From Hemerocallis citrina (lineage: Eukaryota > Streptophyta > Magnoliopsida > Asparagales > Asphodelaceae): a stretch of 64,000 nt of DNA. Both the position numbers and the translations under genes were made by a program. The notes under the pieces are model-generated. The model searched no databases. It worked only from the letters and a program-made list of their open reading frames with translations, and was not told the DNA's origin. The stretch is from NCBI GenBank assembly GCA_017893485.1, contig CM030365.1, forward strand, positions 34,377,000 to 34,440,999. The letters run 5' to 3'. This document shows, one piece after another, positions 59,151 through 64,000 of this stretch (position 1 is the stretch's first letter; each line of letters opens with the position of its first letter).

Positions 59151-60208
59151 TAAAAAATATCAATGGACTTCAGTGGTGCACATCTTGAGTGAAACATTCA
59201 CATCTGGATCTCCGCCTCCATCACACAAATCCTATCTGCAGAACATAAATCAGTTGTCAGCTTGTGAGGCTAACGTAAGTATGGTGAAATGAGTGATAAT
59301 CTTGCTCTCTCCCAAACCACAAATCAATTATTTCAATATACAAGTAATTAAGAATTAATATAAGTGAGTACAATAGTTTTGCAATAGTATGACTGAACCT
59401 AGTCGGCAAATTGATGAAACAAGTGATTATTGAACTACAATGCAATCAAGCTTCAAGATGATATTCTAATGCAGTGCTTGTATGGATAGTCATGCCGCCC
59501 ATACAACATAATTTCTGAATGCAATCTGCTAATCATTTTCTCCTCATTAAAGGGTTCAATCCCTTGCAACGCAAAACCTAACCCTTGTAAACCCTGTGGG
59601 CCCCACCCCACGCCCTACCGACCATTCTGAGTCTTATCACTGGCTTAGAACATTCTGTTGGCCTATACCACTCCTGTAATTTTTGGGAATGTCCCACTTC
59701 CACGGAACCCAGTGCCTATCCCAACGTTTTTAAATCACCGTAGGGCCTATCCTTGATCACGGATTCGTGTGTCTTATTTCCCTAACGACCTTCCTAAGTC
59801 TCATCCCTGGCTTAGAACATTCTGTGGGTCAATCCCACATCCTTAAGAACCATAGGGCCTATTCTCGGTCGTGGGTACTATGGATCTCACCTCACTTCCG
59901 ACCTTGTCCTTGTCACTTCACCTTTTAGTGCCAGATTCTTTTGTGTAAGGTGTATAACCAAACTTAACTAGTCCCAGTGGTCCCGTTTCGAAACATATCT
60001 TATAAACAAGGTACATTCTTCATCGCTAGACACTACCCTCCTACACTGAAGTTACAAAGCTTACCAGACCCCATACACTGGGAAACCGTGACTTTTCAAG
60101 ACCAATACTTCAATGTAATAACATAAACACAAAGAAAAACGAAAATGTAGAAACTTTTATTCATTAATGCTCCATTACAACAAAAGGGTAATATATTTCA
60201 TCAGACCC
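59151..60208 (-). mobile_element. B6/B7: divergent B-type LTR pieces
   Basis: 59180-59600 follows the block order of the B LTR (ctccgcctccatcac, atcctatctgcagaac, gggttcaatcccttgcaacg against B3 cagctccacgatcagcga, atcctgcaaatcta, gagttcgatcccccgctatg). 60060-60208 looks like the start of a B LTR again (gggaaaccgtgac, aaaatgtagaaacttttatt) and is cut by E3. Divergence is high. The number of elements is uncertain. Confidence 0.4.
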
Positions 60209-62830
60209 TGTAACCCCGTTCCCGATTGTATGGATCTGTTTTTTTTTTCTTCATATTATTGTATTTCAATTTACCATAATTCTCTTTGTTCTTTAAAAAC
60301 CCTATTGCATATATTTGAAAAGTCAATTAATTGACAAAGCCCAATTCATTCTATAGTTGTGAGCCTATTCTATTTTTTTAACAATTATTTCCATTTGTCT
60401 TTTCCCATCCTACAAATTATCTAATTCTTTATTATATTATGAAGCCAAACCTCAGGCCCGTACTATTATTCAAACCAAACCAAATAAACAAAACAACAGC
60501 CAAATCTCCCAACTCTTCATATTATAACTGACCCCCCACTTTCTCCTTATTATAACCCATTAAAACTATTAATCACCCCATTACCACTAATTCATTCTCC
60601 TAAATCCCGGTCCCACTATTTCCTCCATAACTCCCCACTTAATTATCCCCTTCCTAATCCTCATCTTCTTCTATCTTCTTCCCTGTGCATCCCGTAACCC
60701 AATCCCCTAGCTCCTCCCTCTTGCTGCCTAGCACCCCGAGCCCTCCATCGCAACTCCGTCTCCACCCACCGCAAGCCTCCTCTCTCTTTCACCACCTCTT
60801 ACCCAAGCCCCCTTTGCAGCACCCCTGCTGCATCCCTCTCCAACAACACCATCCCCTCTCCTTCCTAAGTGCCACCCTCCGTCATTACCTACACCCCACT
60901 GGCACCATCCCCGATGCCAACTACTCACGCTCTCTACCACTGTCACACCACCCTGCCTACAACTCAACTCCACCTCTAAGACTCCACTAAGTTAGCACCG
61001 CAACACAACTCGTAGCCCCGAAGCCACAATCCCCAACCCCATCAAACACCACACTGATGCCCTACCGGGCTGCCCCTTTGACTGTCCCGAGTCACTACCT
61101 CCTACACTCACAACCTATCCCTTAACTCCAAACCACAGCACCACTGAGCCTTATCAGTCGGCTCATCAATAGCCGATCACCTTTACTACCACCTGAACCT
61201 GAACACTACCTCCTCATCGAGCTCCACCAATAGCAACTTCCTGTCACCTTGCTGCCGGCCACCTCAGCGACCGAGCTCCACCTCTTCTTACACTCAAACT
61301 CTGCACCGATTATCCTCTTGTTGCCATTGGAGTCATCGTGCTATCTTACATATCAGTGCCACCATTGGGATTCTTCTTCCTGCCATCGTTCGTTCATACT
61401 TGTAATCATCTCATTAAGGCAAATATCTCTTGTACACCCTTATTGTTCTTGTGCAAACATTTTCTTGGCCTCCCGCAAGTTGTATTCCTATTGATGATCA
61501 TTTCTTGGAATCCATTATCATCCATGTTCATGAAAACACTCTTGGTAGATCTCAATTGTTGAACCATCATATTGTTACATGCTCATGATTTTCCATGCTT
61601 AAACCAACCATTATATGTTGCATTGAATCATTCTATTTGCCTCTGTTGATTCAATAACCATCGTAACATCATAAACATCATTGTCATCATATACATTGCA
61701 TGAACACGCTTTAGAGTCATATATAAATATCTGTATATAGATAAAATGTAGTGATTGGAGTGAATTTTGATTGTATGTAATAGTATGATATATCTGTAAA
61801 TTAATATCATAGAAATAATAACATTCATCATGTTAGCAATAGGAATCCATTCTAATTACTATATGTGAATGTATGATAAATTCTAGGTATAAAACTACAA
61901 GTTTGCAACTCACAATCGTTACAAGTACAATTATTATATTGATATCCTGTTGTTTACTCCAACTTATTAATTTAAGGTTATATCCCTCTGTGTCTGAAAT
62001 TCAGACCATCTTCTGGTTTTGCAATCCGACTTACGAATTGCAATATATTCAGATTTTTGTGACTTAACACCTGAATTCCATAATACTCTTTTGAAAATAC
62101 ATCGTTATGTTTAATAAGTTGAAACAATAGAATAAATTAAGAATTAAGACCAGAGATTAATCACATTTTCATTGAACAATGTTAAGAACTGGATTATGGT
62201 TTTTATAAGATTTTTAAATAAGTTGTCAGTTGGTTAATTTATATAAAAAAATGACATTAAGTTGCTACCTGAATAGCATACTCATAAAGAACTGACTGGT
62301 AGACATAGTTGCATTAATTAAAATGTGTCATATGAATATGCGTTGGAACCGGAAGGGAGTCTAGTTTCTAGAACCCCTCACGAAACCTGATTCTCTTTCC
62401 CATGGCAGCGGGAAACATGATTTTTGTACATAAAAGTATTGTTGTCTAGAATTGTATTTTTATGTTTTTAAATGTAAATTTCATTAATTTTGCATCTAAT
62501 GAATTGAACAAGTACATCATGCATTGCATAGCCCTTGATACCTCCTTGATATCGTTCTTCAAACCTGTTTTCATTGATTGCATGTTCATGTTTAATTATT
62601 ATAAAATAATAACAAGCCGAAAATTAAGGGTACGACTTAGTAGAGGATAATACAGAAGTGTACTCGGAGGGGGGTCCGTGTTTCCTGTATTGGTTATTGT
62701 TATCGGTAATGTTATTGTTGATTGGTCATCGTTTGATTGTGGATTCCTGACTATAGTATCCCAATTTATCGTGTATTGTTCATCGGTCATTGGTAATTGT
62801 TGATGAGTGTAATTTATACCTGCTAGATTT
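60209..62830 (+). mobile_element. E3: A/E-type LTR, 3' part missing
   Basis: Starts TGTAACCCCGTTCCC. The C-rich leader is at 60530-61300, the 'aaggcaaatatctcttgtac' box at 61417, 'ggaagggagtctagtttctag' matching L0 near 21117 at 62350, and the family core as its reverse complement at about 62617-62680 (agccgaaaattaaggg, gtgtactcggaggggggtcc). It breaks off before the GGGGCGTGACA end. The ORFs in the C-rich leader (60685-60990) are low in complexity and differ from those of E2. Confidence 0.6.
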
Positions 62831-63775
62831 TATTACTCCTTTTACGCATAAAAATTGTGAGTTCGCTTTTATTTATTTGAATTTCATCTTCTTTCTACCT
62901 AATTTTATTTATTTTTCTATTTTTGAAGGAATGAGATTATTGTTAGGATTATGGACTCAAATATACGAAGTCACGGAGCTTAGAGTTGGAGAAAAAGAAG
63001 ACACAAAGTAATGCGAAAATAGCTGCAACAACATCACCTAAAACTTGTACGGCTGTTTTAAACAAGAAGAATGACCAATCCGAACTTGTGTTCTAAATAA
63101 AATATGTTCGTCGTCGAGACTTCTTCAAAATGAGTACTCATATATCACAAACTAAGTTCTACAGCTCCTGGAAAATCCTTTTTTGACAGCCTGCATGTAG
63201 AAAACAACAAGTGGACAATCAACCGCATACCCAACCGAATGACCGTTTCACCGCACAGTTGACCGTCCCTCTCACTGTCAAAACCCTGTACACTTGAAGG
63301 GCATGAACGGTCGACCGTCTGAAGTTGCGGTCGACCGCATAGGCACTAATGTTATATTTTGAATGCGGGTTTCGGGTCCAATGGGCTGTATTTGCGTATA
63401 TGTTTTTAGGGATTCGTTGGGGTGCTATATATAGATGCTGATGAGAATTTTATGTATCAGAAATATCTTGTAGGTAAAAAGAATTGGAGGAGATCACTCA
63501 TCACACCATTGGAGAGCAAGAGCGGTCAAGTTCGTCTAGAGTTCTTTCTTCTCTCCTACTTTTCATTATGTAATCCAATACTATGTTTGTTAGTTGCAAA
63601 TTTATCATGAAATAATTATATTTTTCTAGGGCTTCAATGTAGCATAGTATTAGGAACACAATTTGAATTCCATGCTATTTTATCTTCTATTTTTCCAAGG
63701 TTGTGTGTTTAATTTTTATTCTTAATGCTTACAATTGTTTGGCCAACTATTATTTGATTTATTAAATCATAAGAC
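62831..63775 (+). other. unassigned region with promoter-like elements
   Basis: Not matched elsewhere in the window. It shows two perfect 12-bp palindromes, ACGGTCGACCGT (63307-63318) and GCGGTCGACCGC (63327-63338), then a TATA box CTATATATAG (63425-63434), then a leader-like stretch with a 'ttctagggcttcaatgtag' phrase (63626). This resembles the promoter and leader of a plant retroelement of a family other than A or B. A 62-codon ORF (63422-63610) starts at the TATA box and is unlikely to be real. A3 interrupts it. Confidence 0.4.
63425..63434 (+). promoter_or_regulatory. TATA box in unassigned region
   Basis: CTATATATAG, about 90-110 bp downstream of two GGTCGACC palindromes. Confidence 0.45.
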
Positions 63776-64000
63776 TGTCACGCCCCGCTTTCCAAAAATA
63801 CAGAATACGGATAGCAACAAAAGCCCAGCGAATGATTTTCATCATCCATAAGCTCTTCAGGAATCTTTACAACATCTCACAAATGATCAGAGTCAGAAGC
63901 AAAAGAGTCAACCACACATGCATAATTGAATCAATATACCAACAGAATTTACTTGAAACAAAATATATTAATCTCAAATAAATCAGATCTGAACAAGTCG
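63776..64000 (-). mobile_element. A3: A-type LTR, cut by window edge
   Basis: Starts TGTCACGCCCCGCTTTCC and follows the A2 LTR start closely (gcccagcgaatgattttcatcatcc; quoted in part: agcgaatgattttcatcatc). The left flank AGAC/AAGAC (63771-63775) would be the TSD. The rest lies outside the window. Confidence 0.85.

Noticed and set aside
60685..60990. A C-rich ORF of 101 codons
   Set aside because: Leader of the E3 LTR; Pro/Ser/Leu low complexity with no counterpart in E2 or L0.

Overview
The window looks like intergenic, repeat-dense DNA from a flowering-plant nuclear genome. I find no host gene, rRNA gene, tRNA gene or CRISPR array that I can support. Nearly every base belongs to nested, decayed LTR retrotransposons of the Ty3/gypsy superfamily or to small non-autonomous derivatives. 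The evidence is LTR ends of the form TGT...ACA, primer-binding sites reading TGGTATCAGAGC (initiator tRNA-Met), target-site duplications (TSDs) of 5 bp, and gag, protease, reverse transcriptase, RNase H, integrase and chromodomain remnants. The best-preserved lineage ('A': LTRs of about 3.45 kb, chromodomain, tRNA-Met primer) fits the Tekay/Del chromoviruses. A second gypsy lineage ('B') has LTRs of 3.8-4.2 kb. A third LTR type ('D') is about 5 kb. A small TRIM-type element ('T') has 0.3 kb LTRs. The letters are local labels and no species is proposed.

Layout. 1-22522 is one nest. An A/E-type LTR on the + strand (L0; 1-985 and 20404-22522) was split by a B-type LTR (B1; 986-20403). B1 was in turn split by a B solo LTR (B2; 1516-5301, TSD TGGCT) and by the A element A1 (about 7509-19582). 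A1 has the unusual order truncated gag - LTR - gag/pol - LTR. 22523-30413 holds an A-type LTR fragment and a D-type LTR (D'), into which TRIM T1 (24388-30153) inserted. T1 itself carries a 4,959-bp solo LTR of type D (24445-29403, TSD GGCTG). 30414-49416 is a B element (B3) on the - strand. Its left LTR received the nearly complete A element A2 (33797-45512, TSD CCTTG), its internal region is deleted down to 2.36 kb, and its right LTR is cut by another B LTR (B4; from 49417). 52612-64000 holds further A/E-type and B-type LTR pieces, a chain of TRIM LTRs (about 55200-56551), T-rich low-complexity DNA, an unassigned promoter-like region and the edge of another A LTR.

How the parts work together. 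In A1 and A2 transcription would run on the - strand from a TATA box in the right-hand LTR through gag, PR, RT, RNase H, IN and chromodomain to the left-hand LTR. Neither copy can make the whole polyprotein. A2 keeps almost all of pol in one frame, broken by a handful of stop codons. A1 has frameshifts as well and has lost catalytic residues. The least expected observation is that each copy carries one exactly GT...AG-bounded, T-rich insertion (79 bp in A1 gag; 141 bp at the A2 gag-protease junction). Removing either restores the reading frame at the junction, as a spliceosomal intron would. Other points worth checking are an array of short hairpins inside the D LTR, a ~30-bp minisatellite shared by two distant places, the TRIM LTR chain, and conserved modules inside otherwise divergent LTRs. 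All alignments were made by eye.
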